Shown here: positions 8,552-16,534 of the stretch, piece by piece
Layout: every line of letters begins with the position of its first letter
How positions within the stretch are numbered: position 1 is the first letter of the stretch
Assembly: GCA_018398765.1 (NCBI GenBank)
Contig: JAHBMJ010005870.1
Location: 40,001 to 60,431 of the forward strand
DNA length: 20,431 nucleotides
DNA from: Chromera velia
Lineage: Eukaryota > Sar > Chromeraceae
Direction of reading: 5' to 3'
Program-made: the position numbers and the translations under genes
The notes under the pieces: generated by a model
What the model saw: the letters and a program-made list of their open reading frames with translations, nothing else
Told to the model about the DNA's origin: nothing
The model's database searches: none

Positions 8552-10539
8552 ACTGTCCGCAGCATTTTGAGTTCGCGTCTGCGCTGAAGCTGCGGATCTC
8601 TGCCCCCGGGTTTGCCTCCAGCATGACGCCCTCCGAGTCTTCGGTCCTTCTCGGGAAGGTGACGGGAGAAGAGAACGAAAAGGATGGGGAGAAGGAGAAG
8701 GAACAGCAAGACTCGGCGGACGGCATCTGGATGGTCACAAGAGCGTGCCTCAAGGCTGCTGATCTGGGTGGGTGGCTCGCTGTGTGGGTGCATGAGAAGG
8801 CGGATGGATGGCTGTTGCAGGATCGTGTCTGAAACGTTGTCTCGTTTGCTTCGTGTCTGAGGACGTTCATTTTTTTCATTTTGGAGGGGGAAGGGGGTTT
8901 TGGTCGTGAACGATTGTGGAGTTCGGATATTTCAAGCATAAATGCGTACAAAATTGAATCTTGAGCATTCACCTGTGAACACATGACATTGGAAACTCTC
9001 TTTGGGGCCTGTTCTGTATTGATTGAATTCATGACGGGAGGAATGATTTCCCCCACAAACGGTTGGTGCATTGCAGGTTACAGTGCAAAGCCCTAGCACC
9101 TTCACTTTTTTACGAAAGTAAATGCAAAAAAAAAAAAAATGTTGCACTGCAGGTCACAGTGCAAAGCCTTGGCACATTCACTTCGCCCGTTCCCTCTGCG
9201 TGACCCTCGAGTTCTTCCACCAGGGCGACACCGAGAGGGCGTTGGGACTGCCCATTTCGCCCCTCTGTAACAGACGAGAAACGACCCCTGCCGGTCTGTG
9301 CAAGTCACAAGTCGGATTTCTCAACTTCGTCTGCAGGTCAGATTCCTTCAACATAGAATAAAAAAGAAAAACATCATAGGCATTTATTCAGCCATCTCTG
9401 AGAGGTGTAAAGGATGGTGGAGGGCGGGGGGCTCTTTCTTTCCCGGCCTTATCATGGATGTGGTCATGTGCGACAATCTTTCGTGAATTCTGCATGGATG
9501 GAGTAACCCGCTCTTTTGTCCTGCTCCATAGACAGCCTTTCTGTTTGGCTGCTTTTATCTCCTGTTTATCGGTCTGATGGGCGCTCAGGCCTGTTTCTGT
9601 CGGGCCCCCCCACAAAGTCTGAACGCTTCTTTTTTCTCTGCGTTTGCTTGCTTGTTTGTTTATTTGTTTGTTTGTTCTAGACGAAGAAAACATCCGAGTC
9701 TCAGAAGTTACCGTTCCCTCGTGGGCTGCATGGATGCCTGTCGCACTGGCTGTCGATTTGTCTTCTTTTGCAGTTGTCTATTTGCAAATGCCCACTTCCT
9801 TGTTTGTGTGCCTTTCCCCCCCAAATTCTTATTTTCGACAGGGATCTTTTCGTCAGCCTCGCACAAGTCGAACACATATCCAAGGGGAGAGGCAGAAGAC
9901 CATCGGAGTGTTTCAGCACCGCCCGTCTTACTCTTCTTCAAAGCGACAACACGAAGGAGCGAGACGGAGGCACGCCACTGCATTCGAATCGTATGCCTCT
10001 GGACCGTTCAATGACCCTGGGATTGGGCAAAGTCGCATCTGTGTGTCTGTCGAATTATGTCGAATTTGGATGCCAACGTGGAACGATGGAAGCGGACGGA
10101 GACTGTCGGTCTTCTTCCGCCGTCTCTTTTTTCAGAGCCAGAAAGTCAGAAAGGGAAAGAGACTACTACTCCAGGCTCACCCCTTCCTTCTTCACCGGCT
10201 AGGTCTCCAATTCTTCGTGCATGTTCACCTGGCCTCTCAAGCAGACGAATTCTGAAACTGAACTCAGCCGCCTCCTGCGTTTCTCTCAACGAGACACTGA
10301 CTCAACTGAAACCCCACCAACCCAAGCGGTCTAGTTCTCAAAAGGTTACACTTCTCGTTCCACCTCAGGAAGACACTCAACAGCAGCAGCAGCAGCAGAT
10401 TCTTCAAAGAGAGGCCTCCCCCTCTTCTTCCATCGAAAGGAGAGTGGAGGGTCTGCTGAAAGAAGTGGAGCGGGTGGAACTGGAGGGACTTGCTAGAGAC
10501 GGCCTCGTCGAGATACCGTCCCTTGGCCCTGGGGGGTGA
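2867..10539 (+). CDS. Six-TM membrane-anchored cyclic-nucleotide phosphodiesterase, 13 exons
   Basis: A class I 3',5'-cyclic-nucleotide phosphodiesterase that would hydrolyse cAMP and/or cGMP at a membrane. Proposed exons: 2867-3006, 3106-3688, 4081-4281, 4843-4971, 5538-6152, 6855-6911, 7308-7450, 7707-7809, 8085-8159, 8563-8767, 9153-9336, 9842-9866 and 10033-10539 (2967 nt, 988 aa). Exon 2 encodes six hydrophobic helices (about residues 60-235). A coiled-coil-like linker follows (exons 3-4), then a Ser/Pro-rich linker in exon 5. The catalytic domain spans about 535-845. It shows HNAIH (H568, H572), CHDLAHEG (H608, D609), YNDRSVLEN, KAADLGH (D749), EFFHQGD and SQVGF with the purine-contacting Gln at Q803. 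All metal ligands are present. The C-terminal tail holds seven glutamines and an acidic helix. The order TM domain then PDE matches apicomplexan PDEs. Exon phases agree across every junction. Weakest points: the exon 2 donor (GTCCGT), exon 12 (25 nt) and the first exon. Substrate preference cannot be read from the sequence. Confidence 0.85.
4282..4570. repeat. Intron 3 purine tract: GA, GAAA, then CAGC/CAGA/GATA
   Basis: Just after the proposed exon 3 donor (GT at 4282) a GA run (about 4300-4337) passes into GAAA units, then CAGCCAGA units, then CAGA/GATA units to about 4570. Long open frames across this region on both strands (Ser-Leu-Cys-Val or Glu-Arg-Lys-Gln polymers) come from the repeat. 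Confidence 0.9.
4972..5125. repeat. GTGA/GGGA tandem tract starting at a splice donor
   Basis: The exon 4 donor GTGAGTGAGG at 4972 is itself the first unit of a tract of GTGA and GGGA tetranucleotides running about 150 bp into intron 4. Many further GTGAGT words follow, each a close match to a 5' splice site. Confidence 0.9.
5252..5303. repeat. TGAC tetranucleotide repeat (intron 4)
   Basis: About twelve perfect tandem TGAC units in intron 4 of the phosphodiesterase gene. There is no coding potential. Confidence 0.95.
6153..6220. repeat. GTCA donor repeat and CAGA microsatellite (start of intron 5)
   Basis: The exon 5 donor at 6153 reads GTCAGTCAGTCAGTCC, a tandem GTCA run. It is followed at about 6190-6220 by a GACA/CAGA microsatellite. 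Confidence 0.9.
6386..6512. repeat. CTTT/CTTC pyrimidine tract (intron 5)
   Basis: About 125 bp of CTTT and CTTC units in intron 5. The tract produces long spurious frames (Phe-Leu-Ser on plus, Lys-Glu-Arg on minus), which I did not annotate. Confidence 0.9.
7015..7025. repeat. G homopolymer (intron 6)
   Basis: A run of about eleven G in intron 6 of the phosphodiesterase gene, simple sequence. Confidence 0.85.
7927..8077. repeat. TGTC tetranucleotide tract ending at a 3' splice site
   Basis: About 150 bp of CTGT/CTTT units fill the second half of intron 8 and end 7 bp before the acceptor AG (8083-8084) of exon 9. The repeat supplies the pyrimidine-rich tract in front of the acceptor. Confidence 0.9.
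8160..8181. repeat. GTGG tandem repeat at the exon 9 splice donor
   Basis: The exon 9 donor lies at the first of about five tandem GTGG units (8160-8181), giving several equivalent GTGGGT donors spaced 4 bp apart. Only the first keeps the phosphodiesterase frame in the present model. Confidence 0.85.
8490..8549. repeat. CT/GT compound microsatellite before the exon 10 acceptor
   Basis: A CT run passes into a GT run in intron 9 and ends about 12 bp before the acceptor AG at 8561-8562. The architecture matches the tract at 252-323. Confidence 0.95.
9064..9107 (+). pseudogene. Duplicated exon 11 start (decoy acceptor) in intron 10
   Basis: Bases 9077-9107 match the first 31 bases of exon 11 (9153-9183) at 27 of 31 positions, and both copies are preceded by a TGCAG acceptor. 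In the reading frame left by exon 10, the upstream copy meets a TAG stop at 9094-9096. It therefore looks like a dead tandem copy of an intron-exon boundary, offset by 76 bp. A run of thirteen A (9127-9139) sits between the copies. Confidence 0.7.
10378..10398 (+). repeat. In-frame CAG repeat (seven glutamines)
   Basis: One CAA and six CAG codons in the last exon of the phosphodiesterase gene encode a short polyglutamine stretch in the C-terminal tail, after the catalytic domain. Confidence 0.9.
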
Positions 10540-10680
10540 ATTGAATTCAGGCAGCAGGCAGGATTCATTTTCGAAACACAGGAAACGAAAGAGACAGTCA
10601 CGAAGGGGTCACTCTGTCTATGTCTGTCTGTCTGACAGTGTCTGTCTGTCTGTCTGTCTGCATGAATCAAAACTTCAAAA
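10540..10680. other. Short spacer after the phosphodiesterase stop codon
   Basis: The sequence between the TGA at 10537-10539 and the minisatellite is likely 3' UTR. It contains a TGTC microsatellite at about 10618-10661. No poly(A) signal is assigned. Confidence 0.4.
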
Positions 10681-11655
10681 GGCCTCCCTCCCTCCGTCTA
10701 CGTAGACGGTCGCACGGTGGTCTGTCTGTCTGTGTTAATTGAAGGCCTCCCTCCCTCCGTCTATGTAGACGGTCGCACGGTGGTCTGTCTGTCTGTGTTA
10801 ATTGAAGGCCTCCCTCCCTCCGTCTACGTAGACGGTCGCACGGTGGTCTGTCTGTCTGTGTTAATTGAAGGCCTACCTCCCTCTGTCTACGTAGATGGTC
10901 GCACGGTGGTCTCTCTGTCTGTGTTAATTGAAGGCCTCCCTCCCTCCGTCTACGTAGACGGTCGCACGGTGGTCTGTCTGTCTGTGTTAATTAAAGGCCT
11001 CCCTCCCTCCGTCTACGTAGACGGTCGCACGGTGGTCTGTCTGTCTGTGTTAATTGAAGGCCACCCTCTCTCCATCTACGTAGACGGTCGCACGGTGGTC
11101 TGTCTGTCTGTGTTAATTGAAGACCTCCCTCCCTCCGTCTACGTAGACGGTCGCACGGTGGTCTGTCTGTCTGTGTTAATTGAAGGCTTCCCTCCCTCCG
11201 TCTACGTAGACGGTCGCACGGTGGTCTCTCTGTCTGTGTTAATTGAAGGCCTCCCTCCCTCCGTCTACGTAGACGGTCGCACGGTGGTCTGTCTGTCTGT
11301 GTTAATTGAAGGCCTCCCTCCCTCCGTCTACGTAGACGGTCGCACGGTGGTTTCTCTGTCTGTGTTAATTGAAGGCCACCCTCCCTCTGTCTACGTAGAC
11401 GGTCGCACGGTGGTCTGTCTGTCTGTATTAATTGAAGGCCTCCCTCCCTCCGTCTACGTAGACGGTCGCACGGTGGTCTGTCTGTCTGTGTTAATTGAAG
11501 GCCTCCCTCCCTCCGTCTACGTAGACGGTCGCACGGTGGTCTCTCTGTCTGTGTTAATTGAAGGCCTCCCTCCCTCCGTCTACGTAGACGGTCGCACGGT
11601 GGTCTGTCTGTCTGTGTTAATTGAAGGCCTCCCTCCCTCCGTCTACGTAGACGGT
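10681..11655. repeat. 63-bp minisatellite, 15 full copies plus a 30-bp partial
   Basis: Units begin at 10681 and every 63 bp thereafter; the sixteenth (11626-11655) is cut short at 30 bp. Each unit contains CCTCCCTCCGTCTACGTAGA, then a CTGTCTGTCTGTG stretch, then TTAATTGAA. The 12-bp palindrome GTCTACGTAGAC is perfect in 13 of 16 copies; copies 2, 4 and 7 carry one substitution each. Copies differ by only a few point changes and keep the same length, which suggests recent expansion or homogenisation. Because 63 is a multiple of 3, one frame stays open across the array (21-residue unit with VYVDGRTV). That frame lacks an ATG at its start and has many amino-acid-changing variants, so I do not call it a gene. 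Confidence 0.97.
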
Positions 11656-11929
11656 GCGTATGCGCTGTGTTACACCTTCTTATTCAGCAGTGTCAGTCCA
11701 TCTTTCTTGAAGACCTCGTCGCCCCTTTAGAACTGAAGTGCAAAAACCTTAAAGTTTTACCGAACCACTGGCCAACTCCATCCAATGATGCACTCGACGT
11801 ACGCCTTCCAGTGTTTTCACACAAAAATTGTGGGATGGAACTCAGAAACATATAGTTTTCAGTACAACACCCCATACAACACTCTTGCAACACTTGAACA
11901 AAAGTTGTTTGCCTATTGACAGATGGGCA
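11656..11929. other. Unassigned spacer between minisatellite and retroelement remnant
   Basis: The minisatellite ends abruptly at 11655. This stretch holds no frame that I recognise and may already be part of the decayed retroelement. Confidence 0.4.
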
Positions 11930-13370
11930 AGAAAGGCACTAAAAGAAAAGAGGAAGAAGGCGATTGGGCAGGCTGTCATTCATTGCTTGAGAGGAGGAGT
12001 GGAGGATGAACTGAAGAGGGGAAGAAGAACAAAGTTGCATCCCTTTCACTTCTTTCTGCACTTAAAGAAATGCACACAGACACTATTCACAGAGAGAGGC
12101 CTTCATCTTTTTTCAAAAGAGAAGCTCGCAGGCTAGCCAGGAGAGATAGAGACACACGCAGTGAATGAAAGAGTAGATAGGATGGAAAGATGGATTGTAA
12201 GCAAGACAGATAAAGAAATAAAAGAGAGGAAGAAAGAAATCTTCAGGTGGAGAATTGAGAGGGGAGTGAGAGAGAGAGATAGAAGAGAGAGAGAAAAAGG
12301 AAGAAAAGTCCCCATATGGCACACATACACCGAACAAAAGCAAACGGAAACAGATTGCAGCTCATTTTGTTTGAAAAGGCGTCAGAAGAAAGACCAAGAG
12401 AGGGAATGAAAATAGAGAAAGAAAAACTGGGACGGGTGCCTTTTTGTTATAGAAGGGTAGCACCAAGAAGAGAACACAGAAGGAGAGCAGCCTGCAGAGT
12501 AGGAGACAGGACGTTAGCGGGAACAAAGGGAAAAGTGCCAGAAAGAGGAAGGCAGAGGGTGCCGTTGGAGGAGAGACTCTGCCCTTTTTGCAAAGGATGG
12601 ATGGAAACAGAGGTGTTGGAGGATAAGATCCATATGCTGACTGAGTGTCCGATTTATGATAGAGAAAGAGCGTATATGTATAGAACATTAGGAGCAGACT
12701 GGAACGAGGGAAGAGAAAAGAGAGCAAGAGAAGTTTGCAGAGAGAAAAGAGAAGGACAAAGAGGAAGACTGCACACTGAGGCTCTGTTCAAATTCTTGAT
12801 GAACGAAGGGCATAATGCGGTGGATGAGTTTCTGGGGAGGGCGGCGTTCAGAAGAAGAGTGTTTAAGGAAAGCCCAGGAAGGTACGCACCTGGAAGCTCG
12901 TTAGATGAAACAGCGTTGGCACAGAGACACGGAGTAATCACAAAAAGAAAGGGAGGAACGGAAAGAAAAAAAGAAGAATACAAGACCATCCTGGAAGCAA
13001 TGGAAGCAGGAAGACAGCTGAGGGAGGGAGAAGGAGAAATCGCTGAGAAAAGAATGGAGAGAGGGCGTATACAAAGCCAAAGTGTCCTTTCGTCCTGTGT
13101 CATTGGATCGATTTTTGGAGCAGTCCCTTCTGAGCAGCCCATAGACCAAAGCATGCAAAATGCAGACAGATTATTGTTTATTAGCGGCCTAGGAAACCAG
13201 GCAGGCCACGGGGTATGGTCTAAGCCTCAGCGATGAGGCATACCCCCCTGCCGTTTGCAGGGGCGACCTCTATAAGACAAAACGGCAACAGTGCTCTAGG
13301 GCACCACTAATCACTAATCACTATATCTTTAAAACGCTGTTTAAAAAAAAAGTTTTCTTTTTTTTTTTTT
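11930..13370 (+). mobile_element. Decayed 3' part of a non-LTR retrotransposon (LINE-like)
   Basis: The best-preserved frame (open from 12280 to the TGA at 13234-13236) encodes a Lys/Arg-rich protein with a zinc-knuckle-like motif: CPFCKG, then H and C spaced as in IHMLTECPIYDRER. A basic segment with GDRTLAGTKGKVPE precedes it. This pattern is typical of the C-terminal end of non-LTR reverse transcriptases. No polymerase motifs (such as the YADD box) are visible. Upstream, fragments that look related lie in other frames and are cut by stops (for example at 12134-12136), so the copy is 5'-truncated and frame-broken. The tail has strong hairpins (13210-13263) and ends near A- and T-rich runs at about 13344-13380. 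The 5' limit is a guess, and no target-site duplication was established. Confidence 0.55.
13210..13263 (+). other. Structured 3' end of the retroelement: two adjacent hairpins
   Basis: Hairpin 1: GCCTCA (13224-13229) pairs with TGAGGC (13234-13239) across a GCGA tetraloop, which is of GNRA type. An outer GGGGTAT (13210-13216) pairs with ATACCCC (13240-13246), leaving a 7-nt one-sided bulge. Hairpin 2: CCCCTGC (13245-13251) pairs with GCAGGGG (13257-13263) around CGTTT. The reading frame's stop codon lies inside the first stem. Such 3' stem-loops are often recognised by the reverse transcriptase in LINE families; that role is inference here. Confidence 0.55.
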
Positions 13371-13607
13371 AATTATTTTTAATGTTGTGCAAAACTTAGG
13401 TGAACAACACCCTAGTCATTAGCACTGGCAACACGAATCGTTACACCATCAAAAGTTACTAGTATTCATCAATCCGAGTCCTAGCATCAATCAATCAAAT
13501 TTGAATCAATTATATCATAATTTATATGATATGTTCATATCTAGCTTCCCATGATGTTCTAGATGATGTTCAATCTAGTGTTCAATGTGAGCAACTAAGC
13601 ATCTCAA
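13371..13607. other. AT-rich spacer with a small hairpin
   Basis: I see no gene here. The stretch is AT-rich with repeated ATCA words. A perfect 8-bp inverted repeat, ATATCATA (13512-13519) and TATGATAT (13525-13532), has a 5-nt loop. It lies just past the 3' end of the minus-strand transporter gene and could include that gene's 3' UTR. Confidence 0.45.
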
Positions 13608-15801
13608 TCAGGTTCTGCTGTTGCTTTGTGAGTATGTCAGTGGGCCACCACGTATGGCGGCACTGGCAGCATGAGACTCATAGGCATGTAATGCATAATT
13701 CTGTTTTGCAGGCCCCGCTCCAATCGCTTCTGCACCCACGACTGGCGACGCATCCACCCCTCCTGGATGGTGTGCGTGCCTGTGCATCATGTGGTGCTCC
13801 TGATGACTTGCAACTGAGGGGGGCGAGACGGAACTGACGCCCGGAGGGGACATAGAAATCTGCTCTCCTCTCAAAGGGAGATAATGATGGTTGGGGCCCT
13901 TGGGCTTTGGACTTTCTTCATCATGGTGAGTCGGGCCGGACGCAGTGGAGTCCACTGAGCCGCTTCTCGTGCCGTCTCCCCGATGCGCCTCCCCTGTGAA
14001 CTTCCGATCATTTGCCCTACCCCCTTTTCCTTTTTCCCCCTTGGGCGTGCTCAGATCGAGGAACGTTTTTCGAAGCCTCTTCAGACAATCACCCCATCTA
14101 AAAGAACCCGCCACTGTCAACGAAAGATCGTTTAGGGGTTTCGAAACGAACCCATCGACCTTAATTCTCTCCCCGTAGATTAACACAGCAACGACCACAA
14201 GCACCCCACCCAACACGAACATGGGGGTTACCGAAAAACCGAAAAGACCGATAGAGGCAATTGAAGAAACCAGGACTGACGCACCAAGCGCCACGTCCTT
14301 CGTGATGGCATCTGCGTACCGTATCACGACTCCTACTAGCAAACCCCCAAAAGAGTTCATCAAGATACACACCCAAGTCCAGGTTGTGTACCCGTGAAAG
14401 AACCCTTGAGATAATACAGTCCCCAACTGGCCGCTCAATACGAGCGGAATCACCGCAGTCAAGACAGAATAAAAAGCAAGTTGTACATTTCGGGCCCACA
14501 GGGAGATTTTGACCCCCTTCAAGAATTTCTCAAACGAAACTCCCGCTCCTGCGCTTAACAGGCCTGCAAGAAGAATCGTCACAAACCCCAAAAAATGATT
14601 TTGGCCTGAGTGTCCCTCGACCTTGGACTCCCTCCCCCCGCCCGAGGCCACCGACACCTGCACCAGACCCACGCCCAGGGAGAGACAAGCCAGCCCAACC
14701 CACTTGTTGCTGTTCAGAGTCCTTCCCAGCAAAAAGAAGGACAGAACGGCCGCCCACAGCGTTTTGCTCTGGTAAGTGATGGTGAAGGCCGCAGCACTCA
14801 AATGACCGACGGCGATGTATTCTGCAATATACAAGAGAGAAAAGGGAGGAGGGAGGGAGATCTCGAGTAGTTTGCCTTCCTTTTTTCTCCAAAGGAATGG
14901 CCTTCTCTTCTCCCTCTGCACACCAACCTTCTTCTGAAGCAAGGGGCAAGCAACCTCGGCAGCAATCGCTCTTTCACTCTTTCATTTACACGCAACTACA
15001 CAGAGCGACGCGCTCAGTACGCAGAAAGACTGAGATAGATGTGCAAACACATGCAGGCATGGAGGGAAAGAGACTGAGAGAATCAAAGGAAAGACAGAGA
15101 AAGGGACAGCTCCCTTCCCTCGCCTCTTCTTCAACTCACCTTGCTGACCGACCAACCGACCGTGCGTGCACATATCCAGTCTATGCTTCCCATTTCCCAC
15201 ACATGCCCACTTCGCATACACACAGGCGCCGTGTTCACTCATAGGGAAGCAGGGGGAAAGCTCAGGGACACGCAGAGGCGGGCTTGCGTGCGTCATGGAC
15301 AGAAAGCAACAGACAGACAACAACCTGGCAGAGCTACAGGCAGCCGGTTTCTTTCGGGCTCGCGGATACTGAAAGCATGAGTGGAAGATTCACAATCGAA
15401 AGACATGGAGAGAGTCAGACGGGACAGGCAGCAAGAAAGACAAGGAAGAGGAGGAAGAACGAAGATTTGCGCAGTATCACTGACTGACGGAGGTTGTTTT
15501 GGCCCAGGTACAGAACCGCAGGAATTGACGTCTTCAGCGCCTCCCTGGCATTTCTGTATGCTGAGATGAGGCTTCCTTCTGTGTACAGTAGAAGCAATGC
15601 GCAGGAGAGCCCCTTGACCAGTTCTTGCATCACAACGGCAGTCTGGCTGTTGAAACGATTCTCAGATGGAAACGCCCGTACCCACCTCATCAACAGAACA
15701 GCCCCTGCATTCTGAATGGTCAACGCAGCCAGCACAAGAACGCGAACAATTGCTGGGGGAAGATCCATTGCACTTGCAGGACCAGGATTTTGAATTATCA
15801 A
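13608..15801 (-). CDS. SLC35-family nucleotide-sugar transporter, two exons, long polar tail
   Basis: An antiporter of the UDP-sugar/CMP-sialic acid transporter type (SLC35A), expected in Golgi or ER membranes, where it brings nucleotide sugars into the lumen in exchange for the nucleoside monophosphate. Exons on the minus strand: 15801-15489 and 14821-13608, with donor GTCAGTCAG and acceptor TATTGCAG; 1527 nt, 508 aa. The split codon at the junction restores QNNLQYIAV, matching the family's QNNL motif. Further family signatures are TYQSKTLWAA with the conserved Lys (K124), ADAITKDVA, and ASIGLFGFSVTPMFVLGG near the end of the membrane domain (about residue 324). Roughly ten hydrophobic helices are visible. 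After them comes a tail of about 185 residues, rich in Ser, Pro, Gly and His, which is longer than usual for the family. The start could also be the second Met (residue 12). The exact sugar is not predictable. The gene is divergent from the histidine kinase. Confidence 0.88.
14822..15488 (-). other. 667-bp intron of the nucleotide-sugar transporter
   Basis: A GT-AG intron on the minus strand. Open frames on either strand inside it show no recognisable protein, and I treat them as chance. Confidence 0.8.
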
Positions 15802-16534
15802 GAGACAAAGAAAGATACCTCAACGAGCTCCTGGCGCCTTCGATCGAAATCTTCGAGACCCCCGACGAGACCTGCTCTTTGTCACTCCTCAACAATAAGT
15901 CGTTCTCGAACTTTGAAGGCTTTGCCAGCACTCCAATTTCTGATTCTCACCAGCAAAATAGGAATGTCGTCGAAACATGTCGAAACAACAGCTATAGTCG
16001 CAAAGAGCAACACAGCGCCAAATCCACTCATATGATGTGCCATGAGGCCCATGATCTGCATGCCGGCGCGCTGCATGGGGGCCGGGCCGGGCCCATGCAT
16101 GCATTTTTTTAGGCTACAATGTACGTCGTACATGCATGCAGCTATATAGCCGGGGGGGGTCCCTTTGTTGATGCGGCCGGCCGCGCAACAGTGCATCATT
16201 GCGTCGCGCCGAAGATACATACCGCGGCTATAGCTTCCTTTTCTCCATGCAGAGTCCACTCATGCAGTCCAGACGCCTCAGTGCCAGGACGCTTTGTTGC
16301 AGCAGTGCAGATTGCATGGGTTCATTCTTCGGCACATGTTTGTATCCCTATGTATCCCTGCCAATGCACTTTTCCTCCCTGCGTCCGCACACACTTTAAA
16401 AGCAGTCGGCAAACAACAGTCGCTGCAAAGCTCCTCAAGTAGGGCATCATTTTTTGTAGAAGAATAATTATATATATCCTATATATATAAGGAACAAGGC
16501 GCGCGGCGACGCTTCCATGAGGAATTCGACAAAA
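15802..16534. promoter_or_regulatory. Divergent intergenic region between transporter and histidine kinase
   Basis: About 730 bp separate the two start codons. The region holds a TGCATGCA cluster with palindromes at 16057-16140 (entered separately) and an AT-rich stretch at about 16466-16491 that could include a TATA-like element for the plus-strand gene. A minus-strand frame at 15882-16259 has one hydrophobic stretch (GAVLLFATIAVVSTCF), but I cannot support it as a gene. Confidence 0.45.
16057..16140. promoter_or_regulatory. TGCATGCA sites with nested palindromes
   Basis: TGCATGCC starts at 16057, and perfect TGCATGCA at 16096 and 16133. An inverted repeat, TGCATGGG (16072-16079) and CCCATGCA (16092-16099), flanks a GC-rich spacer. 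A second inverted repeat, ATGTACG (16119-16125) and CGTACAT (16127-16133), has a single-base spacer and abuts the last octamer. It is the same octamer as in the 2262-2725 cluster. Binding by an AP2 factor is inference. Confidence 0.45.

Noticed and set aside
10681-11655. CRISPR-like array
   Set aside because: The repeat is tandem without unique spacers, and the surroundings are eukaryotic.
10717-11730. Open frame of 337 codons made of a 21-residue repeat
   Set aside because: It begins with GTG, has no upstream ATG in frame, exists only because the 63-bp unit is divisible by 3, and many differences between copies change amino acids.
12362-13154. Minus-strand Leu/Ser/Phe/Pro-rich frames opposite the retroelement
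   Set aside because: They are reverse complements of a Lys/Arg/Glu-rich coding strand. The plus strand has the zinc-knuckle-like motif.
15666-16112. Plus-strand frame of 148 codons antisense to the transporter's first exon
   Set aside because: Its first part is antisense to a well-supported coding exon, and it shows no motif or splice logic.
15882-16259. Minus-strand frame of 125 codons with one hydrophobic segment
   Set aside because: There is no recognisable family. It lies in the divergent promoter, and its start region is rich in codons created by GCATGC motifs. The transporter already has a canonical N-terminus downstream, so it does not need this as an exon.
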